A stretch of DNA of 25,702 bases. It comes from Mnemiopsis leidyi (lineage: Eukaryota; Ctenophora; Tentaculata; Lobata; Bolinopsidae). The position numbers and the translations under genes were made by a program. The stretch covers positions 79,714 through 105,415 of the forward strand of contig JH153879.1 of assembly GCA_000226015.1 (NCBI GenBank), written 5' to 3'. Positions within the stretch are counted from its first letter, which is position 1; every line of letters begins with the position of its first letter. Shown here one piece after another: positions 17,445 through 25,702 of the stretch. The notes under the pieces were generated by a model. That model made no database searches, was not told the origin of the DNA, and saw only the letters and a list, made by a program, of their open reading frames with translations.

Positions 17445-19434
17445 ATGAGTTCGGACGATGAGCCGTTAGTGGATGCCGGTACACCAGACACAAGCGAGGT
17501 AGACCCTGCTGAGTTCGGTTGTCTAGGAGATGGTGCGCTGTGTAACCCTCTACGGCGTCCTCACCGCTTTGTGGTCCTCTCTCTCATCTGTTTCTTGTCG
17601 TTTGGCAGCTACTACTGTTACGACAACCCTGCCGCTTTAGCTCCTCAGTTCAAGACTGATCTCGATTTAGAGGTATGTTCTGGTTATGTGATAATTTTTG
17701 GTGAGTTTTAGACAGATTGGTGGGATTATTTTCTGTTTTACTTTGTTATAAAATTTGTATAATAGGAGAATAGGATATGATATATTTCTGTATTTTTATA
17801 TGATATTTGATGGCCCTTAAATAACAGCCCAGTTAGGGCAACAATCAAATCAAATCTAAAGATGCACTTAATTAAATAACCATGAAGGTAACTTAAAAAT
17901 ATAAGTTCTAAAAACAGACTAGTTAGGATTACGGCGTGCCTTTTTTCATAATGCTATAATAATTTAAAGTTCTCATGCAGATTTGTCAATGAGTACTATT
18001 ACAGATATCTGCTTACTTGGACAGCACTTAGCAGTCTAAAGTAATAGTATACTGTACTAAGATTATAATGTAGTAAATCTGTCCTGCAGCTGGTCTACCG
18101 ACACGGAGCTTCTGAAATAGGCTCCATTGTATAAAAACCTCATGGCGTTAAGATCTAATTTTTTAGATATTTGAAACATATTCAAATTTAAAATTTTCCA
18201 ATTAAACTCAAGAACTCGGCTAGACAACTAAGTTACAATTTAGGGTGACACAATATAAGTGCTTCATAGGAAAATGATGCTTGTGCAAAATCGAAAATTT
18301 ATTGATGACCGATTTTATGTACTTTTGTCCGGTTTTTGTCCTAATGCCTGTTCGTGTACCGATAAATGGTGTCCCAATAAATGGTGACACGAAAAGGAGA
18401 GTGAAATTATAAAAAAAGGTTTTGCCATTGCTTGAAGCTTAGAAGTTCAATAAAATGGTGTAACATGGTCATTTCAACAATATTTCAGGGCAAGGACTTC
18501 ATGTTGCTCTATTCTCTGTACAGTTGGCCCAATGTATTTCTCTGCTTCCTTGGAGGATACCTTATCGACAAAGTATTCGGTATCAGGTATGTGCTGTTTC
18601 TAATTATATATTCACTGTATCAAAATACTCAGATCTTCAGATCGCCATGTACCAAATTGTATCTTGGAGATGTAATCAATGTTTGCTTTCTTTATGACCT
18701 ATCATTTTCAGACTTGGGGCCTTTCTATTCGGCCTAGTTATCACTATCGGACAGATAATATTCGCTGCTGGTGCTTATCTTAACAATCGATACGTGATGT
18801 ACGCTGGCCGCTTTGTATTCGGGTAACTACAATATTTTAAGTTGTGTTCTGTGAGTGTTATCTGATATCCTCGTCTTATGTTTCGTATCAAAAAGTCCGA
18901 AGAGTAATTCAATGTGATGGTATTTCCTGGATGATTCACAACAAAGCAGAGGTTACATTAGAGCCTGATATCATCATGATTAAGAAGTTAATGGTTATCA
19001 TGGTTAAAGTTGTCATTTGGCTGAGATCCAATTGTTAATATCAGGTTGGGAGGAGAGAATTTAGCGGTTGCTGGTAACACGTACGTGGTATCTTGGTTTG
19101 GGGGCAAGGAGATCAACACTGTGTTTGGCATACAGCTTAGCTTCTCAAGGATAGTAAGTGCTGTTAAAGAATGTTGTGTTAAAGTGCGGTCCTTCTTTCT
19201 CATTTGATACTCTATCTTTGAAATGTTGGTCGCTCACTTTTAACCTTCCTTGACCGACTTAAATCTTGTTTTTGTTTAATTTTGGTCAATGTTACTAACT
19301 AAGTATGTATGTATAATTTTCAAAATTTCAGGGTAGCACAGTTGGCATGGTAACGCTGCTGCCCTTCTACAAAGCGATCGCGTCCAACTTTGGGGAAGAC
19401 AAGGCTCACTTAATGGGGACACTTCTCTTCTTTG
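17445..19434 (+). CDS. MFSD1: MFSD1 lysosomal transporter, first five exons only (partial)
   Basis: Exons 17445-17672, 18489-18586, 18712-18822, 19045-19153 and 19332-19434 join in phase to 216 residues, about half of human MFSD1 (465). MFSD1 is a major-facilitator protein of the lysosome membrane that exports dipeptides and pairs with GLMP. Matches are unambiguous: SYYCYDNPAAL in helix 1, LLYSLYSWPNVFLCFLGGYL with IDKVFGIR, AGRFVFGLGGENLAVAGNTY, and SWFGGKEINTVFGIQLS. The acidic N-terminus (DDEPLV) is in the place of the lysosomal sorting signal but lacks a perfect dileucine. The last exon ends with a good donor (G/GTAAGC), yet no later MFSD1 exon was found up to the end of the window. Read-through past that donor would add a short hydrophobic tail and stop. 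Either the gene continues beyond 25.7 kb around the receptors, or it is broken. Confidence 0.9.
17673..18488. other. MFSD1 intron 1, no gene seen
   Basis: An 816-base intron, AT-rich. It contains GGTGACACAATAT-type sequence also seen near 5154, suggesting a small dispersed repeat shared by the two places. No coding is supported. Confidence 0.4.
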
Positions 19435-20576
19435 GTAAGCAGCATACAGCGTCGCCGTCGGTCACATTGTTACTGTTATTATGTTTGTTTGTGTAACACG
19501 CGATACCACGTTACTTAATCAGTGTGCGCGCACATATGTATTGGTTGCGCGCGATGTGGATTTGACGTAACGCCCGAGACTGTACATGCACCAAAGTGGT
19601 TGCGTTCGATTCTGTTGGATCACATGACTTTCAACATGCACGAGTCCCAATGCTTTATTGAGAACCAGCCGTGGGCATGATGAGCGATAATGGAGAAAAT
19701 TGTATCATCGCTTCGAATTCTAAATCATTAGAAGCTTTTTTTCGCGGACATTTAGCAATATAACGTTTGCACTATGACTAATTCGAGTTGTTACAATGAA
19801 GAATAATAAAGAAAACAGCTGATCTAGAAATCGACTTGAGCCACTTAATAAATGTGCCTGTGATTGATCGGGCATCGTTTTCGTCCAAGATGGATAGAGG
19901 TTTTCGATTGAATGTAATTCGTCACAATATCTATGTACTCTTCCGTTGTTTGGGAATTTGTCATTATTGAATCTAACAGTATTCCATGAAAGTCTATTGA
20001 TATTTCCTATTCACCTGCAAGACAATTCAACCCTCAAATATTTCGGTTTTTATTTTCACGCTATTTTGGCTGAACGCTTGGCAAATAGGCTATTGAGAAT
20101 TAAAGTCTAACCTAGCATTAGAAACATATTGTTTTTACGCGTGTTATTAAATTTTCTATTTCTCACTTATTGCTGTTTTGATGCTATGATCGTTGTTGTG
20201 AGGGAATGTTTACTCTGCTAACAGCTGTATGGAGTCTTACTGATGGGCCCAATTTACTTGCCTGATGGCGAGAATAATTGCCGACTGAGCGGTAGAAAAA
20301 TATCTGTCCACCTTCTCTCGTAAACTAAATATGTTTCCGAATTATAGATGATCAGACACAGGTGCGGTGTTGCCGTTTCAGGCTGGGTTAAGTAAGTCGT
20401 TAAGCAGGCGTTACTGGATTTACAATCTCTATAAACGATAACACCAGCCTTTACTTAAATCAAGCTTATAGTACCGGTACTCTGACTTTCATCAACGTGA
20501 CTACCAGCCCATCTCGATTGTGGTTACTCAAGGGAGTGCAGGATTGAGTTTTGGAGACAGTTCAAGATCACTTCAG
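19435..20576. other. MFSD1 intron or intergenic region, no gene seen
   Basis: About 1.1 kb after the last recognisable MFSD1 exon. I looked for the missing transporter helices on the + strand and found none. It ends in an acceptor-like CTTCAG two bases before the ATG of the receptor copy at 20579. Confidence 0.4.
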
Positions 20577-20578
20577 CA

Positions 20579-21392
20579 ATGTCAACTCTACAGGTATCTT
20601 TGTCAGCTGTTATCCTTTCCATGGGTATTGTCGGTGTCGCAGCAAATTGCCTCTCACTTTTCTACTTCATTAAAAAGCAGAACAAAGGACTAGGAAACCG
20701 ACTTCTCATCCTACTTGTCTGCTTTGATTTGGCTGTTTGTCTGATATATCTACCTAGAAGAGTACTCAATCATCTTCCTGGAAGACACGATTTAGTTGCC
20801 TGGATAGTCAACATTCTGTCTGAGGTGATTGTGCAATGTGCAATGTTCCGCATTTTCCACGTGTCTCGTCAGTGTTACTAGAGCCATCAAAGTTTGTCGA
20901 CCGTTTTATTCTATAAAGGGTGTTTGGGTAGGAGTAAGTTTTTTACTTTACTTTCTCTGCTCATTAGGAAAAGAGTTAGCTTTGCATCTCGGGACATATA
21001 ATATGCTACTGTATAAATCTAGCACGGTTCTTATTTTCATTGCAGTCCTCATATCAACAGTCGTGACGGCTTGTTGCTTGCTCAAGAAAGGTGAGGTCGA
21101 CGAAAACAACTTAGCTGATAAACGCCATGCAACCGTCACAATTTTTATCCTTTCGGCGGTATTCTGCCTGCTTAACTTAACATTCGTATCGGTATATGTA
21201 TACTCATTTTTCCTTGACCTAAGGGATCTTCCAGCCGTTTTTTACTATCTTTATATTACTTCTCACATTGCGATTTTGCTCAATTCTGTGGTTAACCCTA
21301 TGATATATGTTGCACGGAAAGAAGATATGCGGAAATGTGTAATAGACTTGTGGAGATTGTTGACGGGCAGGAATCGAATTCGGACTGAGTAG
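20579..21392 (+). pseudogene. Rhodopsin-like GPCR, frameshifted by a 7-bp duplication
   Basis: Seven-helix receptor of the local family, about 270 residues if read through. The first frame (20579-20881) carries helix 1 with GVAANCLSL, the GLGNRLLILL loop and helix 2. The second frame runs to 21392 with FSTCLVSVTRAIKV after helix 3, helices 4-6 and NSVVNPMIYV (NPxxY) in helix 7. The frames are offset at a tandem TGTGCAA (20830-20836 and 20837-20843). With one unit, the frame would continue into the family motif CSAFSTC. The rest of the sequence has no other defect, so this is a young pseudogene, a polymorphic allele or a sequencing error. AATAAA at 21423 follows the stop. It is the only receptor here on the + strand. 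Confidence 0.85.
20830..20843 (+). repeat. 7-bp tandem duplication causing a frameshift
   Basis: TGTGCAATGTGCAA: two exact TGTGCAA units at the point where the receptor reading frame changes. Confidence 0.9.
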
Positions 21393-21422
21393 AAATACAA
21401 ACACACAAGATGGATAGACAAC

Positions 21423-21428
21423 AATAAA
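21423..21428 (+). terminator. AATAAA poly(A) signal after the + strand receptor
   Basis: AATAAA 31 bases after the stop codon; a second AATAAA lies near 21535. Both are plausible for a short 3'UTR. Confidence 0.5.
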
Positions 21429-21539
21429 ACTTCCCGCCCGAACTTTCTAGACTTCTAGTGGACAAAAATGAAAACCTTGAACCTTGCTGCACTATCGTAC
21501 ATGTTTTTTGGCACAACGCAGTAACTTTGCTAGGAATAA

Positions 21540-22220
21540 ACTTCGAAGGTCCGGATTTATGTCACAGTTTGGTATAGATGACTAGATGTTATTGAGATAG
21601 AGTTGAGAGACTAAAGATCCATGTCAACTATTAGTATTTGGAAACGTTATTAGTGCTTTTCTGATTTACGTACTGCACACTGCACAGCTGTTAAAATTAT
21701 GGTTCCGTAATATGATTTAATTCCGAATATGATTTAATTAACAAACATACTTATTTATTTATTTTGTGATTTGTAAAACAAAAGGACTTTATTATTCTTG
21801 GGGAAGAGTCGAAAAATTTTTAAAATTCCAAATCTTACTCCGCAAAATGTATTGGGTCTCCCTTTGTTTTGGAGATCAGTCTATGTCAAGTGGACCCCAT
21901 GAGGGCATTTGACCACTAAAAACTAGGGCAGGGCAAATAACTTTGAAAATATAATTTGATATTTTTGAAAATTTCCAACTCCTCCCAAGTTTTCTGACGT
22001 CCATGTTTAGCTATAAATATAATAAAGATAGAATAGTGTCGCTTTTAATTTAGAATTTCATAGTCTTATTTGTTTTAAATCATGTTGAAATTCTATAGAC
22101 TCATCAATTCAACATAAATTAAGATAATCAACATAAAATAGATTATTGAATCAACATAAAATACTGAAGTAAATCTACTAGCCAGAATAATATTTCTTTC
22201 CTTCTTTCTACCAATGGCAA
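21540..22220. other. Intergenic region with short A/T-rich repeats
   Basis: No gene is supported. ATATGATTTAATT occurs twice near 21711-21740, and ATCAACATAAA-type units recur three times near 22105-22165, giving small imperfect tandem repeats. Confidence 0.5.
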
Positions 22221-22234
22221 AAATGCAAATTAAG

Positions 22235-22470
22235 ATCATCTCCTTTTCTGTAACGCCAAGCTACTCCGTAACAAGGCACTACTAAATTAACTGTGCGAGG
22301 GTTAATCCTACAAACCAGGGAGTGTGCATATCCAGCTGCATGTACCAGACACAGTCTGGTGACAGGCCGACTTAGCACAGCTGGTGATCGAACCCCGGTG
22401 GGAGGAGAAAAATGAACCCTTCCTACCACCCAGCCGGACTACCTTCTCTGCGCCGAAACTGCTCCTCGAG
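22235..22470 (-). mobile_element. Candidate tRNA-derived SINE
   Basis: On the minus strand, GGTTCGATCACC (22383-22394) resembles a pol III B box. About 30-40 bases upstream is GGCTGGGTGGTAGG, a weak A-box-like stretch. A GC-rich body of about 150 bases follows towards lower coordinates and ends in AT-rich sequence. This layout and composition, unlike the neighbouring DNA, fit a tRNA-derived SINE. The A box is poor and no target duplication was found, so the call is tentative. Confidence 0.4.
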
Positions 22471-22576
22471 CCTGTTTAAGGCAAGCAGGGTAAAGAAATT
22501 GGGAGAAAAGAGACTGAGCCGTTGCAGTAGCAAATTCAAACTCTAGTTTGTTCGTGAATGCCTTCAGGTTCTAATT

Positions 22577-22832
22577 GGGGGCAATCGTTGTGACCTTTTG
22601 CATGCGCCGGCAATTCCTCTGGTTCTTGCTTTCCTACAGTGCTGCTGGCATAGAAACATTTGCCAATCATCCTAGCTCATTCGGAGACGAACCTTCTCAT
22701 TTTTGTTTCCTCACTATGTACACTAATAAAGGATCAGCTGCTGAATTTAGAACATTGAGTATCGCTACTTCAACCTGCCTGACATACCAGATCACAGACT
22801 CACTGATTGCTAGGAGATTTAATTTGACGGCT
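22577..22832 (-). pseudogene. Duplicated 3' end of the neighbouring GPCR
   Basis: On the minus strand this repeats the last quarter of the receptor at 22833-23765. LNLLAISESVIWYVRQ matches LNILALSKSLIWYVRE, and VLNSAADPLLVYIVRK matches VLNSAVNPLVYIMRK. NPxxY is altered to DPLLVY by one extra codon. A stop follows directly after RKQK, while similarity of the nucleotide sequence continues through the C-tail to CACAACGATTGCCCC. It lies immediately behind the parent's stop codon, so it is a head-to-tail partial tandem duplication that has decayed. Confidence 0.85.
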
Positions 22833-23765
22833 CTACTGAGGGGATATCGTTGTGTCCCTGCACCGACACTTTCTCTCTGGTTTGCTTTTTGCGGTTCTGC
22901 TGGCAATAAAACATTTTGGAATTTTTCTTGCTTCTTCTTGGACAAAGCTTCTCATTTCTTCTTTTCTCATTATGTATACTAAAGGATTGACTGCTGAATT
23001 CAGAACAATGGGTATTGCTGATCCAATCTCCCGAACGTACCAGATTAAAGACTTGCTAAGTGCTAAGATATTTAACTTGACACAGAACGAAAGTAGTGCC
23101 GCAGTAATAAAGACAAAGTTCATGGAGCAGAAAACGGATGACAAAATAAGGACGGTTTTTGTTGCATGTTTGCTGCTTTCTGATAGGCCCTCTCTAATCG
23201 CACTCTTTTGTTGAAGCCAATAGATTGTTAAAACAGTTGAAAAGGAAACTATGGATACACTCGCGATTGTTCCAAAAGAAAATATTAACGGATAGTAATT
23301 GCTAACCGTTATATAATTTGCTGGTGGCTCGATAAAAAATAAATAGTAGCACAAAAATTCCCTTAAAAGAGAGAAGACGAAGTAAAGAAAGAAAGTTGCT
23401 GATACCCTGTTTTCTTTTATAACGAAGAAGGGTTTCCAAACTTTTATCGTTCTAGTAACACTAAGTAGACAGGTTGAAAATCCTGTGCAATCGAAAAATA
23501 CCATATAGACAAACGAGCTTGCCAGATAGGGGATATGCCCAAGTTCATTATCCTTCACATGATAAAGTAGTGAGGATGTGAGGGCAGTAAAACACACGAT
23601 CAGATCGCAGAAGTTGAGCAGAATCAGGAGTTTGTTTCCAAGTCCTTGGTTATTCCTTCTGTTTCGTTCTCGGGAGAAGTAAGATAAAGACAGACAGTTT
23701 ACTGCCATTCCAACGACACCGAGCAACACGGTTGCTGCATTAATAGGAATAGTTCTTGCCACCAT
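22833..23765 (-). CDS. Rhodopsin-like GPCR, intact single-exon receptor
   Basis: A 310-residue seven-helix receptor, the only undamaged member of the cluster. Helix 1 carries GMAVNCLSL (N1.50); ICL1 and helix 2 carry GLGNKLLILL with NFCDLIVC (D2.50). Helix 3 ends in FSTCLLSVTRTIKV, where VTR stands in for DRY. Helix 7 has LNSAVNPLVYIMRKEEMR (NPxxY plus a basic helix 8). The extracellular N-terminus is only about 10 residues. The Cys expected at 3.25 and the CWxP motif of helix 6 are absent. The tail is basic, with Arg/Lys and Cys. The ligand is unknown; the short N-terminus would suit a small molecule or lipid, but that is a guess. The first ATG is used. Confidence 0.88.
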   Translation of the reverse strand: MVARTIPINAATVLLGVVGMAVNCLSLSYFSRERNRRNNQGLGNKLLILLNFCDLIVCFTALTSSLLYHVKDNELGHIPYLASSFVYMVFFDCTGFSTCLLSVTRTIKVWKPFFVIKENRVSATFFLYFVFSLLREFLCYYLFFIEPPANYITVSNYYPLIFSFGTIASVSIVSFSTVLTIYWLQQKSAIREGLSESSKHATKTVLILSSVFCSMNFVFITAALLSFCVKLNILALSKSLIWYVREIGSAIPIVLNSAVNPLVYIMRKEEMRSFVQEEARKIPKCFIASRTAKSKPERKCRCRDTTISPQ

Positions 23766-24165
23766 GACACTCGGTCTATCTAGGCTTACAATTTACGAAA
23801 TTGTTAGGCCCCAAGAAACGCAATGAAAGAATCCTGTAAAAGTAACAGCTATTGTGGAAAATAGACAATCAAATAGAACATGAATGTTCTGTCGGACATA
23901 GTATCTCTTCGCTAAAGCGCTTTAAACTGATTTAACACCTGGCTTTACAACCTGTTTCGTTCTCATTTGCTCTTACAGTGCAAGTGATATGTTTAAAGTG
24001 ATCATTTTTCTGCATATTTAGAAAATTAAGAAACTGAAACAAGTTTTGATGGCGGTCACTGCTCCTTTCAAGGTGTAGAACATTGCGAAGCCACTGACTT
24101 AAATGATGTGCCCTAAAACAGGATATAAATATCGGTGTTTTGGAAAACATAAAGTAGTATTTTAT

Positions 24166-24262
24166 TATGGTGTCTCCTTGTCCTTGACATGATGAAATAG
24201 TAAAGATATAAGGGTAGTAAACCATACGGTACGATCACCGGATCACCGAAATTGGATAAACT
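24166..24262 (-). pseudogene. GPCR relic, helix 2 to first extracellular loop
   Basis: On the minus strand WFTTLISLLFHHVKDKET matches CFTALTSSLLYHVKDNE of the intact receptor, preceded by a CAATTTCGGTGATC stretch like its LNFCDLI codons. Nothing recognisable continues on either side. It is a fragment of a dead family member between the two minus-strand receptors. Confidence 0.75.
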
Positions 24263-24380
24263 TCTTTACTAAAGCCTGATTTTTTTTTCATTAAATCTTT
24301 TGTGGGAAAAATTAAGTTATATTTTGTCCTCCTGTTGGACGATGTTGTCCTGCTAGCACTTAGCACCAGAAAATTTCTGA

Positions 24381-25442
24381 TCATCGCAGAAATTCAGCAG
24401 AATCCTGATTATAATTATTTTTCATTTGTTGTTTCTCTGTGGACTCCTCACCGTAATATTGGGGTTGGGGAGCGATGTCTGGAACTGAAGCTGGTTCACA
24501 ACCATTAATACTGGCTCTGTTATTGATATTTGACATAGATATCATCTTGTCTTTCACAATCCTCCCTACATCTAATGCGAACCTTCTCATTTCCTTTTTT
24601 CTCACTATATAGATTATCGGATTTGCTGATGAATTTATACCTTGTGCCGACCCTAGAACGATTTCCCTGAAAGCCTACAAAGTTCCGCTACTCTCAATTA
24701 TGTTTTGTCTGACGCAAAAAGAGATAACTGCACCTGTAACAAACAGGGCATTCATAACACTGTACATCAAAGAAAGTATCAGAACAGTAACGGTCGCTTT
24801 TCTGCTGCTTTTTGTGTTAGTATCGCCGAACTCATTTCTGTTTCGCAGCCAGTAAACCGTGACTAACGAAGACACGATAACCGTCACAACGTTTGCCGTT
24901 GTTAAGGACGGAAAGAAAATAGTGTAGTACATCTGCCTTGTTCTTTCATCCGCTATTGGTTTAATCCCTTCAATGAGATGGACGTAGCATAGGAATTCTC
25001 TTGTAAACGAGCAAAAGAAATAAAAGACAAAGCTCATGACGACCCATTTACTCGTGATGCGAAAGAAAGGTCGGCAAACTTTGATGGTTCTGGTAACGCT
25101 GATAAGGCAAGTCGAAAATCCCGTGCAGTCGAATGATAGGGCGTAGATGAATGTGCCAGTGAAATAGACGATCTTTGATGCTTCATCTCCATTACTTGTT
25201 AGACTCCAGGGACAAGAGTATGCCATCAAATTGCTTATACAAACCCGCAGATCGCAAGTGTTCAGTAAGATAAGCAATCTATTCCCGAGTCCTTTATTCT
25301 GCTTTTTGATGAAGAAGGCCAAGGACAAGCAGTTTGCGATGATACCAACGACCACTACCAGGATTGTAGTAAGGGGTCGTTCACATATGACGTCAGCAAA
25401 TTTTCGGTAATTTTTACCCCCCTCCCCCCCTTCCGTCATCAT
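24381..25442 (-). pseudogene. Rhodopsin-like GPCR with in-frame TAG and replaced 5' end
   Basis: Third receptor of the family. From helix 1 (GIIANCLSLAFFIKKQNKGL) through FSTCLISVTRTIKV to helix 6 the frame is open. A TAG at 24675-24677 (plus coordinates) then stops it near the start of helix 7. The same frame continues after it with INSSANPIIYIVRKKEMRRF and a C-tail to 24381, so one base change separates this from a full-length receptor. The apparent start (MMTEGGEGG...) lies in C-tract repeat DNA and has no counterpart in the other copies. The real N-terminus seems to have been lost near 25372. The end of the C-tail runs through bases 24384-24410, which match helix 2 codons of the family in another frame. 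It is most likely a pseudogene. Confidence 0.85.
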
Positions 25443-25550
25443 TCATCATCATGACAAAACCCCCCCTAAAAGTCAGAGGTAAATTAACATAATGACATCA
25501 TCATAGTCGGAACCCCCTAACTTCATGTCAAAAAAACTTGATTTTGGTCT
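25373..25550. mobile_element. Repeat with C-tracts at the receptor's lost 5' end
   Basis: Begins GGGGTCGTTCACATATGACGTC and contains two C-rich tracts (ACCCCCCTCCCCCCCTT near 25416-25432 and ACCCCCCCTA near 25459) and repeated TCATCAT/TGACGTC-like motifs. The composition differs sharply from the receptor gene. It looks like the end of a dispersed repeat of the kind common in invertebrate genomes; I cannot name it. Confidence 0.4.
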
Positions 25551-25702
25551 TTTAATTTGCAGTCATTTTGTAATTTTATACAATGTCAGTGAATACACTA
25601 GTATTTCACCAGATTCTGAATCAGAATTTTTGTCTTGAAAATTTTCCTTCTGATCTTGTAAAATTACTGATAAAAATTTACTAAAAGAAATACAAAATTT
25701 AC
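25551..25702. other. AT-rich end of window, nothing recognised
   Basis: No coding or repeat is visible up to the end. Confidence 0.4.

Noticed and set aside
22575-23214. Two + strand open frames of 135 and 120 codons
   Set aside because: Both are antisense to the receptor tail and its duplicate, which explains their mutual similarity.
23932-24225. 97-codon minus-strand open frame as a gene
   Set aside because: The receptor-like part is in a different frame, and the rest shows no family features.
1-25702. tRNA, rRNA, CRISPR arrays, phage or viral genes
   Set aside because: Looked for on both strands by eye; nothing convincing beyond the weak pol III-like promoter near 22390.

Overview
The window looks like nuclear DNA of a non-vertebrate animal. 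It is AT-rich, with GT-AG introns and AATAAA signals. It holds clearly metazoan genes (TAB1, DHRS7, CCDC78, MFSD1 and PLPBP homologues) plus a family of small rhodopsin-like receptors. No bacterial, phage, CRISPR or organelle features are visible. The mix of introns, near-intronless genes and acceptor-like sites just upstream of many start codons would fit a lineage with spliced-leader trans-splicing (a hydrozoan or other early-branching animal is one guess), but the sequence alone does not settle the species.

Layout. Bases 1-1450 are intergenic with an inverted repeat pair. Then come a single-exon short-chain dehydrogenase (1474-2214), a decayed copy of its 3' end (about 2422-2530), a Tc1/mariner-like MITE (2544-2914) and a single-exon PLPBP (3311-4030). 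From about 5.6 to 11.9 kb lies a multi-exon TAB1 homologue. Its exons join in phase to a 496-residue protein, close to the 504 of human TAB1, and a possible extra 5' exon carries three TQT motifs. One large TAB1 intron holds an oppositely oriented gene for a small secreted cysteine-rich protein (8707-9201) and an 88-bp near-identical copy of a later TAB1 exon. Next are a single-exon DHRS7 (13063-14082), a CCDC78-like coiled-coil protein with a degenerate kinesin-motor-like head (14573-16985) and the first five exons of an MFSD1 transporter (17445-19434); its second half is not found in the window. The right end (20.5-25.5 kb) is a receptor cluster: one frameshifted copy on +, one intact copy on -, one copy with a stop codon and a repeat-derived start on -, and at least two fragments.

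How the genes relate. The conserved genes run on the + strand, some tightly spaced, but they belong to unrelated processes: carbonyl reduction, vitamin B6 homeostasis, TAK1 signalling, centriole amplification and lysosomal transport. The most interesting signals are in TAB1 (retained catalytic aspartates, TQT exon, intron-boundary direct repeat, exon copy, nested gene), in the receptor cluster (birth and death of a family lacking the usual class A motifs), and in the acceptor-before-ATG pattern. I do not see a multi-gene system of an obviously new kind.
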